Of a stretch of DNA of 64,000 nucleotides, positions 1 to 11,501 are shown piece by piece. Source of the stretch: Aralia elata (lineage: Eukaryota; Streptophyta; Magnoliopsida; Apiales; Araliaceae). Both the position numbers and the translations under genes were made by a program. Within the stretch, counting starts at the first letter, position 1. Each line of letters opens with the position of its first letter. Below the pieces are notes generated by a model, which ran no database searches, was not told the DNA's origin, and saw nothing but the letters and a program-made list of their open reading frames with translations. The stretch is from assembly GCA_034770075.1 (NCBI GenBank), contig CM068385.1, forward strand, positions 44,600,721 to 44,664,720. The letters run 5' to 3'.

Positions 1-1774
1 AGGAGAATTAAATAATCAAAGTGGAAGGTGTGCTGAGTGGGGGGTGGGCGCCAGCCAGCCGCAGATAGATCTGCGGCCAGCCGCAGATGTATCTGCGGCT
101 GGCTTTGGCCAGCCTATATCAACCATTTCTTCTCAGCATACAGGGAGTTCGGAAATTTTGGGAGAAGAAGAAAATCAGCAGGGAAACAACAGCAGAAAAT
201 AAAGAAAAGAGGAAGAATTAGCATAGATTTTGCAATCAAATAGGAGAGAAAGTAAGAAAAAAAGAGAGGAATAATATTTTTGTGATTTGATTGTATCACA
301 TAATACTTTTTCTTCTATTCAAATACACAAATTTAGATCCATTTTGATCTCATTTGCAAGGTGAAAATCTCCTCAATTTTGTAATTTCTATCATATCTTT
401 TGGTCAAATCAAATGAAGTTTTCATATGATTATGGAATAATAAATTAGGGAGTATTAGTGAGGGTTCCATTTGGAACAAAATTCTTCCTAATAACCCGAT
501 GATATTTATTTATTGATTTCTTGTTTGTTTGTTTTTTTGGTGTTCTATTGACATAGGTTCTTTTAGATCTCTATTTTGGGATGTCTTGGTATTGGTAGAT
601 TATCCGTATTGGTTATTTCTTGTAAAATCCGATTGTGGGTGTGTGGAAATTTGGTTGTGAGCCTAGGAAAGCGACCCCGTGGTCCAAATCCGATGATGGA
701 CGTATCTTGATGTATGTAGCGGGTAGGATGTAGTCTCTTTGTAAATATGTAATATTGGGCCTTAAAACGACGCCAAGGCGGAATCGGGTTTAAGGCCCCG
801 TAATAATGAAGTGTGTGATTGTGGGTGTTGGGGTTATTTGGATGGTTTACATCCCATGAATAACCCCAATGCATTTTATGCTTGATTTGATTTACGACAC
901 GAAATTGATTTCGAAGCTAAACAATGAAGATCTTCATAAAATCAATCAAACTAGGTTGTTAGCATCACGAGGCTTAAAATGAGAAGTGCTAATGAAATGT
1001 TGATTTCTATGTAAACGAGAAGGCCAAAAAGAAATCGTTTCCAAAACATCACACAAAAACGATTTTATAAAATAAGTAACGTTTTATTAAATCTTTGTGC
1101 ATAGGGTGAAAGAGATCCTAGAAGTTGCCTATCATTTGAGTTACGAAAGCAACGTATAGATCTCGATTCCTATTTTGACAAAGGTTTAAAACTCTTGTTT
1201 TGCCAAAACGACACCTAATGAAAATCTCATAGTTTTGGACAATAAAAATCAAACTTTTCTCATAAAGCTTTCTCGTATATACTGAAAAGACATTCCGAAG
1301 CGTTATCAAATTAAAGCATGATTTTCCCTAAAATCCAAATGATTCTTTCATACGAACTCACCACATCATTCACATAGGCACACACACACACACACATTCG
1401 CACACCTATATACCCACATTCATGAATTAAAGGATAGGAAAGCATCAAGATTGCGGTAATCGTGTTTCACGGAAGTCGAGGGGTGCCTAACACCTTCCCC
1501 TCACTTAAGCAAGCCCCCGAACTCTATGGATCTCGATTCGCAGACCAATTAATTCGGAGTCACACATGAGCCAGCGATTTATAAAAAACGAGAACTCGGA
1601 TGAGTTGGTACATCCATTTCAAATATACCAACTGGCGACTCTGGTTAATTGGCTCATCATAAAACGCGATCTTTCAAAACCCCGTCGACATCCACGCCGA
1701 CCTTTTCCAAACGTCATCTAAATCAAAAGGCTAGAATTGGAAAAGACGAGAAACCGAAAAACCCGGCGTCGACA
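1..1774 (+). repeat. 5' LTR of Tat-1 (first ~259 bp outside window)
   Basis: It is nearly identical to 16094-17872. By eye I find about two substitutions, about seven one-base indels in short homopolymers and one AC-repeat difference. It ends in GTCGACA, two bases before the PBS. It contains two 18-bp palindromes (59-98), an AC microsatellite near 1380-1396 and, at 1480-1500, the GGGGTGCCTAACACCTTCCC block, which I recall as typical of Tat LTRs. It holds no gene; short ORFs in it are incidental. Confidence 0.93.
59..98. repeat. Two tandem 18-bp palindromes in the 5' LTR
   Basis: CCGCAGAT-NN-ATCTGCGG occurs at 59-76 and 81-98, a 22-bp period. Each copy is a perfect 8-bp inverted repeat around a 2-bp centre. 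The same motif recurs in the 3' LTR (16152-16191) and three times in the interior (14321-14382). Confidence 0.9.
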
Positions 1775-1776
1775 GC

Positions 1777-1795
1777 TGGCGACTCCGCTGGGGAC
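1777..1795 (+). other. Primer-binding site of Tat-1
   Basis: TGGCGACTCCGCTGGGGAC begins two bases after the LTR end, the normal place for the tRNA primer of reverse transcription. TGG at the start pairs with the CCA tail. The sequence resembles the Arg-tRNA PBS I recall for Ogre/Tat elements; the exact tRNA was not checked. Confidence 0.8.
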
Positions 1796-2562
1796 ATTAG
1801 AGGGCTTAAGTCGCGTTCAAATCTTGATGCTGTCCTATCCTTTAAAATTCATAAATGTGTGTGTGTGCGATATTTTGATTTTTTACTTTTGTTGTGCGAA
1901 TGTGTGTTGTTGTCCAATGAATGAATGATTGAATGGAATGGCTTTACTTTAAAGAAATCATTTGCATACGGTGAGGACGATGAATGTGAATGTATGTTGA
2001 GAGAGTACCTCCTCCTGAGGCGAACCTGTCGGTTGCTTATTACTGGACTCGATGGGGCTGCTCCCCGGAGATGGCTCAGGAAACGCACCACTCAAATCCG
2101 CTCCAATCGAAAGGGCTCAAACGAGTAGATTGCGAAGATTTGGGAACCTTCATGCCGAAAAGCCCGTGAGAGTAACCCTAGGATAGGTCATCCTCAGAAT
2201 AACCCAACGCAGGAAAAGTCTCTTCATGCTTTTTTACGTTTATACGTCTAAATGTCATGATCTCATTCAATATTCATACATCCCTTTTTTTATGTCGAAA
2301 GAGATTACTAACCGCTGTGAATTGCAGGGAATAGTTGGGGGAGCATAATAAAGCATGTTTAGCATTGGTTATGGCACTAAAGGACTACTAACTTTCTGTT
2401 TTACAGGGAAAGATTAAAAAAAACCCAAAGCACAAAAAGTTACCGCTTTTTGCATGCATCCATATCCTTCCATTCCCCCGGACTAAACTTCGAACCGTTG
2501 TTTTGTAGGATTGCTCCTCAAACCGTTCGCAGTCTAAGAAAGCCCAGGTCTCTACCTCTGAA
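1796..2562 (+). other. Untranslated leader of Tat-1
   Basis: These 767 bases lie between the PBS and the gag start. I see only short chance ORFs here and no sign of the extra upstream ORF that some Ogre elements carry. The region probably holds the packaging and dimerisation signals, but none is recognisable. Confidence 0.6.
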
Positions 2563-4340
2563 ATGGCTGATATTCCTAATCATAGTTCCATATCTCGGGA
2601 AGAGTTTGATGACTTCAAAAAACAGATGATGGACATGGCCACAATTCTAAAAGAGAAGTTCCTACTCAGACAGGATCCGCCAAGCCAAGGACCACATAAT
2701 ATTCCACCACCAGGGGGTGACCAGAATCCTCCTAAAAATGTTGTAAACCTGGGTAAGGATGACCAACCCCAACTCAAGGACGAGCCAGTCATTACAAAGG
2801 CCGTTCCCATACCTAGCAGGACAGTGGTTACTATCCCAGAAGAAGGGGACAATGACGACCTTCGGAGAAAAATGAAACACATGGAGGAGACCATCCAATC
2901 TCTAAGGGGCATAGGCTCCCTGGGCAGGGTTAATTATTCGGATCTATGTGTTTTCCCCGGAGCCAGATATCCAGAAAAGTTCAAAGTTCCCGAGTTTGAA
3001 AAGTACAATGGAAAGGGGACCCCTATACACACTTGAAAATATACATTGGAGAACTCGGGTCTTATGCCGAAGACGAGGGGTTAAGAATGCAACTATTCCA
3101 GAAAAGCTTAACAGGGGAGGCAAGAATCTGGTATGCCCGCCTCGACAACGCCCGAATCCACAACTGGGAGGAATTGGCCCATACCTTCTTAACCCAATAC
3201 AGCTTTCAGGCCCAGATGGCTCTTGACAGGTACCAAATGACAAAGGTTAAAAAACAGCCTAGGGAGTCCTTCAGGGAATATGCGCAAAGATGGAGGGGCA
3301 TGGCCGCACAGGTAACCCCCCCGATGAGCGAATCAGAGATGGTAATGACCTTTGTAGACATTCAGGAGGCACCGTATTATGAGAGGGTCATCTCGGGGAT
3401 TGGAAGACCTTTTGCTGAAATGATTAAACATGGAGAGATGGTAGACATGGGGTTGAAGTCGGGTAAAATCCGGGATCTTACTGCTTTAGAAACTGCTGCC
3501 GAGCAAATACAGAATGGAAACTATGGCAGCACTTCCCGGAGGGTCCAAAAGAAAAAGGAAGAGGATGTTTCCCTCATCTTACAGGGGTCATCCAGAAAAA
3601 CAGAAAGTCATCTTCCGGTTCAGGTACAGAGGGGAGGGCCATCCCGACAGCCAAACTTCACAGATCAAAGGGCAGAGGGGCGAAGAAGATATGAGGCTTC
3701 GCAGAATCGAGTATTCACCCCGCTCGGGGAGCCGCTTGAACGGGTATTAGCGGTATTAGTAGCCCAAAAGAAAATAGTTGGTCTGGCACCACCAAGTGAC
3801 CCAAAAGGTAGAAGGTTTGACCCGAGCAAACGATGTGCATACCACTCCAGTTCCCCTGGCCATGATACACAAGATTGCTGGACGTTGAAGCATCGAATCC
3901 AAAACATGATAGACAGTGGGGAAATTGTGGTGGAACAACCGGACTCCCCGAATGTTAAAGCAAATCCCCTGCCAAGACATGATGGAGGGGGAGTTAATGC
4001 GACGGAGGCAAGTGAGGCTGGGGGGCCGCCAAGGTTGAACTATGTGCAGAAAGTTGAGGAGATGATCAACATGATACATGATCATGGGGATGCACGGGGA
4101 ACGCCCATCAGGTTGATAGGGGTAAGTACGAATAACATAGAGGGACCTGTCAAGCTGACAGCCCCGAGGCCCATCATACTTGCAGCAAGGCCGCAACTCC
4201 CTATCAGTAGTCTGAGGACTGTACCCTGGAATTATGGGGGAATACCAGAGGAAGCGGCCAGTTGTGCTTCCGTGACGACCAAGGGGAACCCCTTATATCT
4301 TCCCGGGCGAGTCCTTGAGAGCCAAAAGAGAAAAAAATGA
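2563..4340 (+). pseudogene. gag: gag of Tat-1 (frameshifted)
   Basis: Gag forms the virus-like particle and binds element RNA. The reading starts at ATG 2563 (MADIPNHSS). It has an N-terminal acidic/Pro-rich arm with a short helical stretch around residues 100-115, then the gag core, recognisable by GEARIWYARL and FREYAQRWRGMA. Near the C-terminus is a CCHC-like knuckle, CAYHSSSPGHDTQDCW (about 3834-3881), in the form usual for Tat gag. The frame shifts once at about 3012-3022 in an A/G/C homopolymer cluster, so the second part reads as a separate frame from 3033. It ends at 4340 just after an A-run (4331-4337), beyond which homology continues in another frame (4315-4821). Two single-base indels therefore explain the breaks. 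Clade assignment is firm; function in this copy is doubtful. Confidence 0.88.
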
Positions 4341-4970
4341 AGAAGTTTCCGAGGAAAGGGCCATAGAGTTTTTGAAAAGGATGGATCACCCAGAAACGAG
4401 GGGGATCCAGATTTTAAATGAGGAATCAACCCTAACATCAGTCATGGACTTGGTGTTGTCATCCAGTGAGCATTGCAAAACCCTGATGAAGGTTCTGGAG
4501 GAGGCATTTGTGCCCAAAGAAATTAGTGAGGAGGGTTTCGGCCGGCTGGTAGGCCACTTATTGGAAACCGATGCAATATCCTTTACGGATGAGGACATTC
4601 CCGAAGAGGGAAGGGGGGGGGCACCGAAAACCGCTACACATCGCGGTAATCTCCTCAGGATATGTCATGAATGGGGTGCTGATCGACGGGGGATCGGCAT
4701 TGAATATATGTCCTCTCAGCACGCTGAAGAAAATGAACATCAGTCCCAAGCGCCTACGGGCCAGTCATGTGGTGGTTCGGGCTTTTTGACGGATCCCGGA
4801 GGGATACCATCGGAGAGATAGAATTGCCAGTGGAGATAGGGCCCTGTACTTTTGATATATCCTTCCAAGTCCTAGATATTACGGCAAAGCTACAACCTGC
4901 TGTTAGGGAGGCCGTGGATACACATGGCCGGGGGCAGTTCCTTCCACGCTCCACCAACAAATCAAGTTGA
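4315..4970 (+). pseudogene. Aspartic protease segment of Tat-1 (several frameshifts)
   Basis: The retroviral-type protease cleaves the Gag-Pol precursor. The active-site segment VLIDGGSALNICPLSTL lies at about 4675-4730; note DGG rather than the commoner DSG/DTG triad. The second conserved patch, with a LLGRPW-like element, lies near 4890-4915 in another frame. Shifts fall in a G9 run (4612-4620), a T5 run (about 4783-4787), an AAA (about 4885) and a G5 run (about 4930). No uninterrupted protease can be read as given. The order gag-protease-RT is as expected. Confidence 0.8.
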
Positions 4971-5754
4971 TCATCGATGGGAATCTGGTGGTAACAATCT
5001 CGGCCGAATTGTGATGACCCCTTCTCCTCCCAGGAGTGGCCTACCAGTAATCAATGTGGATGAGTCAGCGGCGCCTGCCAGCTTTCAAGCACTAGAGATT
5101 AGCACTCCCCATTATAGATGCCTGGGAGCTCCAGCTGTGAAACCAAGGGTCTCTCCGGAACTCACCTTTGTGGCAAGGGAAATGATTAAAATGAACTTCC
5201 AACCTGGACAGGGACTAGGGAAAAAGCAGTCAGGGAATCACCGAGCCCATCCACCTACCACAGCAGATAGGCAAGGCAGGATTGGGATACCATGTGGGCG
5301 CAGTACGGGGACACCGTCAGGGTGCGACTCCGATTCGACTAGTTGGCAGTCCATTGACCAAAGTCGACAATAAGCAGGGGATCAGCGGACCTGTGATTGG
5401 GGCAGGGAATGAAGAGTTAACCCCCACACGTAATGAGTCGGCCCGGAGGGAAAGTTTCCTGCGGGAGGTCGCAAAAGAGTTTGAAACCAAATGCTATATC
5501 CCCGGACAATCAACAAGCAGTAAGGAGGGGACGAATGTTATTATCACCCACCACCGGGAGCCCAACAGGTTGTGCCTGTCATCGATTGGGCAGGGCTGAT
5601 TATTCCTGGAGAAGATATGGAGAAGGACTCAGGCGACGTATCCGTAATCATCGGGGAGGTGTCCGATGTGAGGCCGTCCTTTATCCAGCGCATTTCATCT
5701 GACCTGACCATCGATAATTGGACCCAGAAACCAGTGATATCCAAACAAGGGTAA
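4924..5754 (+). pseudogene. Linker between protease and RT with a G-patch-like motif
   Basis: Three overlapping frames (4924-5373, 5282-5599, 5572-5754) together cover this linker. The stretch MNFQPGQGLGKKQSG (about 5191-5235), followed by a Gly-rich continuation, resembles a G-patch, a short glycine-rich nucleic-acid-binding motif often found between protease and RT in Tat elements. The last frame ends at 5754, beside a possible intron donor. The rest is unremarkable and weakly conserved in my reading. Its role in the element is not known. Confidence 0.6.
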
Positions 5755-5914
5755 AGCTCAACGTCAGGGTGGTTAACCCTAGGGGATGGGGGAATGAAGA
5801 AGTTTTATTTTGTTGTTGTTTTATTTCTGCATAATTGTGTCGTTTCTTCGTGTTATTTGAAATTGCGATCGTCGTGAAAAATGATTTATATATGACAAGT
5901 ATTTTGTTTCATGT
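5752..5914 (+). other. Putative intron between protease and RT
   Basis: The protease-side frame stops right after a possible donor (CAAACAAGG/GTAAAGC, about 5742-5757). A T-rich stretch follows (5800-5830), then TTTCATGTCAG, about 5907-5917, which would act as an acceptor. Acidic coding sequence with homology to the pre-RT segment resumes beyond it. Ogre elements are known to splice an intron at this place. Exact borders are inferred to within a few bases. Confidence 0.5.
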
Positions 5915-6196
5915 CAGGTGTACCCATTTGAGTAATCCTTGCCTAACAAATGGTCTTTCAAATTTGAATGATGATTATGATTTTGACATTGAGCTGGATT
6001 TCGATTTAATGGGCATTGAACAAGACGAGACAGATTACGACGACGCACCTGATGAGATCAAAGGATGGGTCGAAGATAAACCCAAACCCAATTTGGACCA
6101 AACCATCACTATAGATATCGGAACCCCTGACAATCCAAAAGAAACTCAAGATAGGGACAGACCTTACCCCCAGCCAAAAAGCAGAAATAATTGAGT
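5915..6196 (+). pseudogene. Acidic pre-RT segment of Tat-1 Pol
   Basis: The readable part begins after the putative acceptor and is strongly acidic (DDYDFDIELDFDLMG, about 5970-6012). This matches the acidic spacer that precedes RT in Tat polyproteins. The frame ends at 6194. Homologous sequence (EIIELLSQYEDVFAW) continues one frame over from about 6186, so a one-base indel separates it from RT. Confidence 0.65.
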
Positions 6197-6924
6197 TACT
6201 AAGCCAATATGAGGATGTCTTTGCCTGGTCGCACGAGGATATGATCGGATTGTCCACCGACATTGTGGTGCACCGGTTACCCATCAAGGAGGGTTTCAGG
6301 CCTGTCAAGCAGAAACTAAGAAAGTTGAAACCTGAGTGGAGCTTAAAAGTGAAGGAAGAGATCATCAAGCAGTTCAGGGCGGGAGGGAATCATTATGGTG
6401 TCCACTTACCCGGAATGGCTATCCAATGTGGTCCCAGTGGCTAAACCTGGAGGAAAGGTGAGGGTATGCGTAGACTACAGAGATCTAAACAAGGCCAGTC
6501 TCAAGGATAACTTCCCGGTGCCTTTCATACACATCCTGGTAGATAACACAGCCCATGTACGAAATGTACTCTTTTGTGGATTGCTTCGCAGGATATCATC
6601 AGATAATGGTGGCGGAGGAAGATCGGGAAAAAGACCGCATTCATCACCCCCTGGGGCACTTTCTGCTACAGACGACTGGCTTTCGGGCTCACAAATGCAG
6701 GGGCTACTTATCAGAGAGCCATGATGGCCTTGTTCCACGATATGATGCACAAGGAGATAGAAGTCTACGTGGATGACATTATTGTGAAATCGAAGGTAGA
6801 ATCTGATCATATAACCCATCTCAAAAAGCTATTCGATCGGCTCAGAAAGTATAATTTGAAACTCAATCCAGCCAAGTGCGCTTTCGGAAGTACAGTCGGG
6901 CAAGCTCTTGGGTTTCCTGGTTAG
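6186..6924 (+). pseudogene. Reverse transcriptase of Tat-1 (split over four frames)
   Basis: RT copies element RNA into DNA in the virus-like particle. The entry motif HRLPIKEGFRPVKQKLRK starts near 6271, VCVDYRDLNKASLKDNFPVP is at 6467-6526, and SFVDCFAGYHQIMVAEED is near 6570. The catalytic YVDD lies exactly at 6766-6777 in EVYVDDIIVKSK. Frame changes occur near 6380-6395, 6550, 6617 (an A5 run) and 6890. All main RT blocks are present and in order, so the domain is complete in content but not in frame. Confidence 0.9.
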
Positions 6925-8314
6925 TGATCGGGGCATTGAGTTGGATCCAGCAAAGATTAAGGCCATTGTGGATATGCCAGCACCTCGCACAGAGAAGGAG
7001 ATAAGGGGATTCCTCGGAAGGATAAACTTTATCAGCCGTTTTATATCCCACTTGACGACTACATGTGAGCCCATTTTCAAACTGTTAAGAAAAGGGGTTT
7101 CCCAAGAGTGGAATGAGCAATGTCAGAAGGCTTTTCAGACCATTAAAAAGCAGTTGACTGAAGCACCAGTGCTGGTACCCCCGAAGGATGGGATCCCTCT
7201 GTTTATGTATATATCGGTAAATGCCATCGCGATGGGATGTATGTTGGGACAGAAAAATGAGGCGGGAAAAGAGCAGGCCATCTATTACCTCAGCAAAAGA
7301 TTTAGCCAATGTGAGCAGAATTACACTCCCATTGAGAAGACCTGTTGTGCTCTGGCCTGGGCTGCAGGGAGATTACAGCACTACCTCCATGGGCATACAA
7401 CGTACCTGATATCAAGAATGGATCCCCTGAAATATATTTTCGAAAGGCCCATGCTGAATTGTCGACTATCAAGATGGCAGTTAATTTTACAACAGTTTGA
7501 CATGGTGTACGTGACCCAGAAGGCCATGAAAGGGCAGGGAATTGCAGATCAGTTGGCAGAAGCCCCGACAGGAGGGATGGAGCCGTTAGAAACTCCTCTT
7601 CCGGGCGAGGATATATTTTGGGTATCGCGCGAAAAATGTGATGACGAGGGACAATTCTGGAAGCTGTATTTTGATGGTGCCATGAATGCCGATGGGGCAG
7701 GAGCCGGAGCGGTCTTAGTCTCTATCACCGGAGAACAATACCCCGTGGCCACTAAACTTCGTTTCAGCAATTCGAACAACACCGCTGAATACGAGGGGTG
7801 TATCTTGGGACTCCGATTGGCCCGTGACATGGGAGTAAAAAGACTAGCGGTGTTCGGGGATTCAGAGTTGGTAATCAGACAAACAATCGGGGTATACAAC
7901 ACTAAGGAGCTTCGGTTACTTCCATACCATCGTTGTGTCACCCAGCTTATGCAAGAGTTCGAAGATATCGCCTTCCGCCATATTCCTCGGGGACGAAATG
8001 ATTTTGCCGATGCATTGGCGACTTTGGCTTCCTTAATCCACGTGATCAAGAGTAGGGACAGTCCACAGATTGAGATCACCGTACAGAATGCCCCGGCATA
8101 TGAGGAAAATGTGGCAGTGTTATCAAATGAGGTGGTGTTGACGAGACAGCCCTGGTATCACGACATAAGGGAATATCTGAGAGACAGATCCCTTCCCGAT
8201 CAGGCAAATCGGACTGAAAGGATGAGAATTCAAAAGATGGCGATGAAGTTTTACCTGAGTGGCGATTCACTTTACAAAAGGGATGCCGGGGTTTGGGACT
8301 GTTGCAATGCGTAG
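6908..8314 (+). pseudogene. RT thumb, RNase H and archaeal-type RNase H of Tat-1
   Basis: This is the longest open stretch of the element (468 aa). Residues 1-60 are the RT thumb (IRGFLGRINFISRFI). Residues 95-220 are the usual gypsy RNase H (YYLSKRFSQCEQNYTPIEK). Residues 255-375 form a second RNase H beginning YFDGAMNADGAGAGAVL, with NTAEYEG, FGDSELVI and NDFADALATLA supplying the acidic catalytic positions (D, E, D, D). This archaeal-type RNase H is a known acquisition of the Tat clade, and all its key acidic residues look intact. The frame ends at 8314 where a TTT run is one base short of restoring the link to integrase. Confidence 0.9.
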
Positions 8315-9404
8315 ACGAAACGCAATCCCAAAGGATTATGAATGAAATCCATGGCGGGGTGTGTGTGGGCCACATATGAGTGGACCGATGTTGGCCAAAA
8401 AGATCTTGAGGACAGGGTATTATTGGTTAACGCTGAAAGCCGATTGCGATGATCATGTCAAACGATGTTATCAATGTCAGGCGCACGGTAATGTGATCCA
8501 TACGCCTCCCAATGAACTGCATTGTATGACCTCCCCGTGGCCATTTTCGATGTGGGGAATGGATGTCATCGGACCGATAGAGCCCAAAGCAAGCAACGGG
8601 CATCGATTCATCTTCGTCATGATCGATTATTTCACCAAATGGGTAGAGGCAGCTTCTTTCCCTAAAGTAACTCAGGAGGTCATCGTCAGCTTCATCAGGA
8701 GTAATGTCATTTGCCGATATGGGCAATCTGAGGTTGTGGTCTCCGACAATGCCAAGAATTTAAACAACGCCCTCATGAAGGAACTGTGTGACCAGTTCAA
8801 GATTAAGCATCTCAATTCCGTCATTTACCGTCCTAAGATGAATGGGGCAGTGGAGGCTGCCAATAAGAACATCAAGAAGATCATGGCAAAAATGTCTGCT
8901 AATCATCGGGGATGGCCAGATCTGTTACCCCTCACCTTGCTAGCCTACCGAACATCAACGCGTACTTCTACAGGGGCAACCCCTTACGCTTTGGTGTATG
9001 GAATGGAGGCTGTCCTGCCAGTTGAAGTTGAGATGGCGTCCCTCAGAATAGTGATCGATGCTCAGATAAGCGAGGAGGATTGGATGCAAAGTCGATACGA
9101 CCAGTTGGCCCTAATTGATGAAAGGAGGGTGGCTGCTGTTTGGCACGGCCAACTATATCAACAGAGGATCTCCCGATCATACGACAAAAGGATCAGGCCT
9201 CGGAAATTCAAGGAGAATGACCTGGTGCTAAAGAGAGTCATGCCTTGTCAAGACGAAGCCAAGGGGAAGTTTGCCCCGAGCTGGGAAGGGCCATTTGTGA
9301 TCAAGAAAGTGCTATCCGGAGGAGCCCTCATATTGCAAGAAATGGATGGTGAGGTATTTCCACAACCCCTCAATGCTGACTCGGTGAAGCGGTTCTACGC
9401 TTAA
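8315..9404 (+). pseudogene. Integrase of Tat-1 (main open frame 8361-9404)
   Basis: Integrase inserts the element cDNA into the genome. An HHCC zinc-binding N-terminus spans about 8350-8480 (paired His, then CYQC), with one 2-bp slip near 8360. The catalytic core has Asp in WGMDVIGP (8563-8565), Asp in VVSDNAKN (8745-8747) and Glu in GAVEAANKN (8853-8855). The spacing between the last two is 35 residues, the canonical DD35E. The C-terminus carries the basic DNA-binding region (KRIRPRKFKENDLVLKR) and ends at TAA 9402-9404. No chromodomain follows, as expected for Tat. The catalytic part is uninterrupted. Confidence 0.93.
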
Positions 9405-9979
9405 ATCATCAGTTCTTTTTTTCCTTTGAGAGCGAACTACGTAGGACCTGATCTCCCAACTTGTGGGGGTACGTAGGCAGCCATCATGGCGCGGTCCGAT
9501 CCTTTAAAAAAAAAAAAAATAATCCTTTCCCTAATCAAAACCAATTTTCGATAGCCAGATAAAACCTTCCTACACCCTCAAAACCTTCCCGAAACCAACT
9601 GCCTAACCAGTTTCATCCCAGAATACATACCCTGATCCAACCCAAACAGTTATCCAAAATCTGAGATTCAATCCGACGAAATCAAAAGGTGTGCGGCAAT
9701 ATCTGTCAAATCTCCATCAAGTCTTGAGGAAAGAAAGAAGGCGAAATGTCAAAATCATGGTCAGTTGGATAAAATGATGATCCAATGGATGGCAATGATA
9801 CGACAAAAGGGGAAAATGACTAAATTTAAATGCATGTCTATATATATAAGTCGTTTTATTACAAGATTTCTCTTTCAATAACTGATGAAACCAACATAGT
9901 CTATGCAGGAAATAAAATAATCTACAAATCTGAAACTAGCCGAAGCAGGATGGACAGGGTGGTGGATAAATCTGAAGCA
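9405..9979 (+). other. Non-coding spacer behind integrase
   Basis: The 575 bases hold an A14 run (about 9506-9519) and low-complexity A-rich sequence but no convincing gene. The downstream edge is the 3' end of the antisense gene at 9980. It could contain terminators for both converging transcripts; nothing specific is visible. Confidence 0.5.
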
Positions 9980-11501
9980 TCAGCATCTCCTGCAATCTGC
10001 TGCCCCCATCATATCAATACGATCCAGTAAAGCAGTAGCTCGGCTAACAGTCCCAAAATGAGCATCTACCACTGCCCTGGTCTGAAATACAATGGCCTCT
10101 CTATCAGCAATGGCAGCATCTCTAGCCCGAATGGCCTCATCTCTCTCGGCAAGGGCGGCATCCCTCTCGGCTTCAGTAGTAATCAGGGCCAGGCGGAGTC
10201 GGGAATCCTCAGCGACCCGACTCGGGGCAGAATCGGCTGAAATGGAATGGTCTGTGGTATTTTCTGTGAAGATCACTCCAGAGTCATCAAAGGCCCCAGT
10301 CCGACTCAAACTAGCTGAAATCCAGGTCTCCACGCAACCACTGTACGTAGGCAAATGTCTGGATGTGACAGCTTTCACTATATTCGGCAAAGATCCTGCA
10401 ATCCCAAAAGCTCGTATACCTGCAGTAGATCCCTCTCTGTACAGGATGATATAAGGAATCGGTATGCGGTTGCACCCGCGAAGGGGTGTAAATCCTGTGT
10501 CTGATCAAACTGCCCCATAACCGCCAGGGGATGATAGGTCGTCACGCCCCTCAAACCAGCAATGGGGATGAAATCCAGGTTATGCACATGAGTCAAGAAG
10601 CTCATGAAGGAGCAATAGCCCGAGTAGACCAATAGATGAAAGGGGTCCTCAATGACAGACAAAAAGGATACCCAGGAGGTCACATCAGTACAGCTCACGG
10701 GACGAAAACGAAAACTGCGCGGCTATGTTGTGACTGAAGCAAAACCCTTGGCGGCGGAAGTGGCCGATGGGGCTGAGATGGCTCATGAACCACACATACA
10801 ATAAGGTCGAACTCCCTCTGAAGAATCTCCCTCGGAAGGACTGGCAATATGTGGCCGACATATAGGTATCCGCCAATATCATGGGGAGAATGGTGTGATC
10901 CTCCCGAAGGGCCCTAACGGCCGCAACAATCCGCATGTCCAAATGATCGGATCCTGCAGGCAAGTACAAAACTGAGATGACACAGGCCATCAGAACGTCC
11001 ACTCTCAAGGCGTCCCATCCCAGCGCTCCTCGGACACGGAAAAATCACCGAAGAAAAGTCGAAAACCGTCAGGTGAGCCAAACCGGTCAATGAAGAACTG
11101 AAGGGGAACCATATGGTCTGATGTGATCACCGTGGGGCAACAGGACAGCCCTTCGCAAAACCAGTGAAAGTCAAGAATTGACGGCGCATGGAACCAACTG
11201 TGACCCTAGCACAAGGTCTATCCAGGGGCAAGCCGGTGAAGCGAGCATACTCCTCGAGGGTGGGGGTCAGCTCTACTGTCCCTAACCTAAACACCTGACG
11301 GGCAGGGGCCCAATAGCTCAGAAGGCCATCCACGAAGCTCGCTGGCACCTGAAAGGTCAATAAGGACCAAGAATGTCCCAGAAGACCATCTGCGGTAATC
11401 CTATCTGCCGGCAGTAAACTGTCCAACCAGCGGAGGAGGCTGCCCACCAACCCTGTGGGAGGAATGGAATCCAAACGAACCACGACATCTGAGGACGACA
11501 T
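9980..11501 (-). pseudogene. Antisense gene B of Tat-1: DUF7745-like protein with coiled-coil tail
   Basis: The reading starts at ATG 11501 (MSSSDVVVRL), placed directly after TTTTTTTTCACAG, a strong splice acceptor. It continues through ELTPTLEEYARFTGLP (about 11240), AVRALREDHTILPMILADTY (about 10865-10925) and RGSSTLLYVWFMSHL (about 10785-10828) to a C-terminal heptad-rich tail, AERDAALAERDEAIRARDAA (about 10105-10165), ending at TAG 9980-9982. The middle blocks resemble the plant DUF7745 family; this is from memory and unverified. Frames switch near 11125, 10695 and 10400. The same gene in the same place is present in Tat-2 (46040-47182), which confirms it is a real ORF of the lineage. 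Function unknown; the coiled coil suggests oligomerisation. Confidence 0.75.

Noticed and set aside
563..874. 103-codon minus ORF in the Tat-1 LTR
   Set aside because: In the second LTR the frame is broken by one-base differences; composition is not protein-like.
1118..1309. 63-codon ORF found identically in both Tat-1 LTRs (also 17218-17409)
   Set aside because: LTR copies are identical by descent, so repetition is not evidence of coding.
4675..4730. DGG instead of DSG/DTG in the Tat-1 protease as a catalytic loss
   Set aside because: The catalytic Asp is present and the third position varies in Tat proteases as I recall them; not convincing as a defect.
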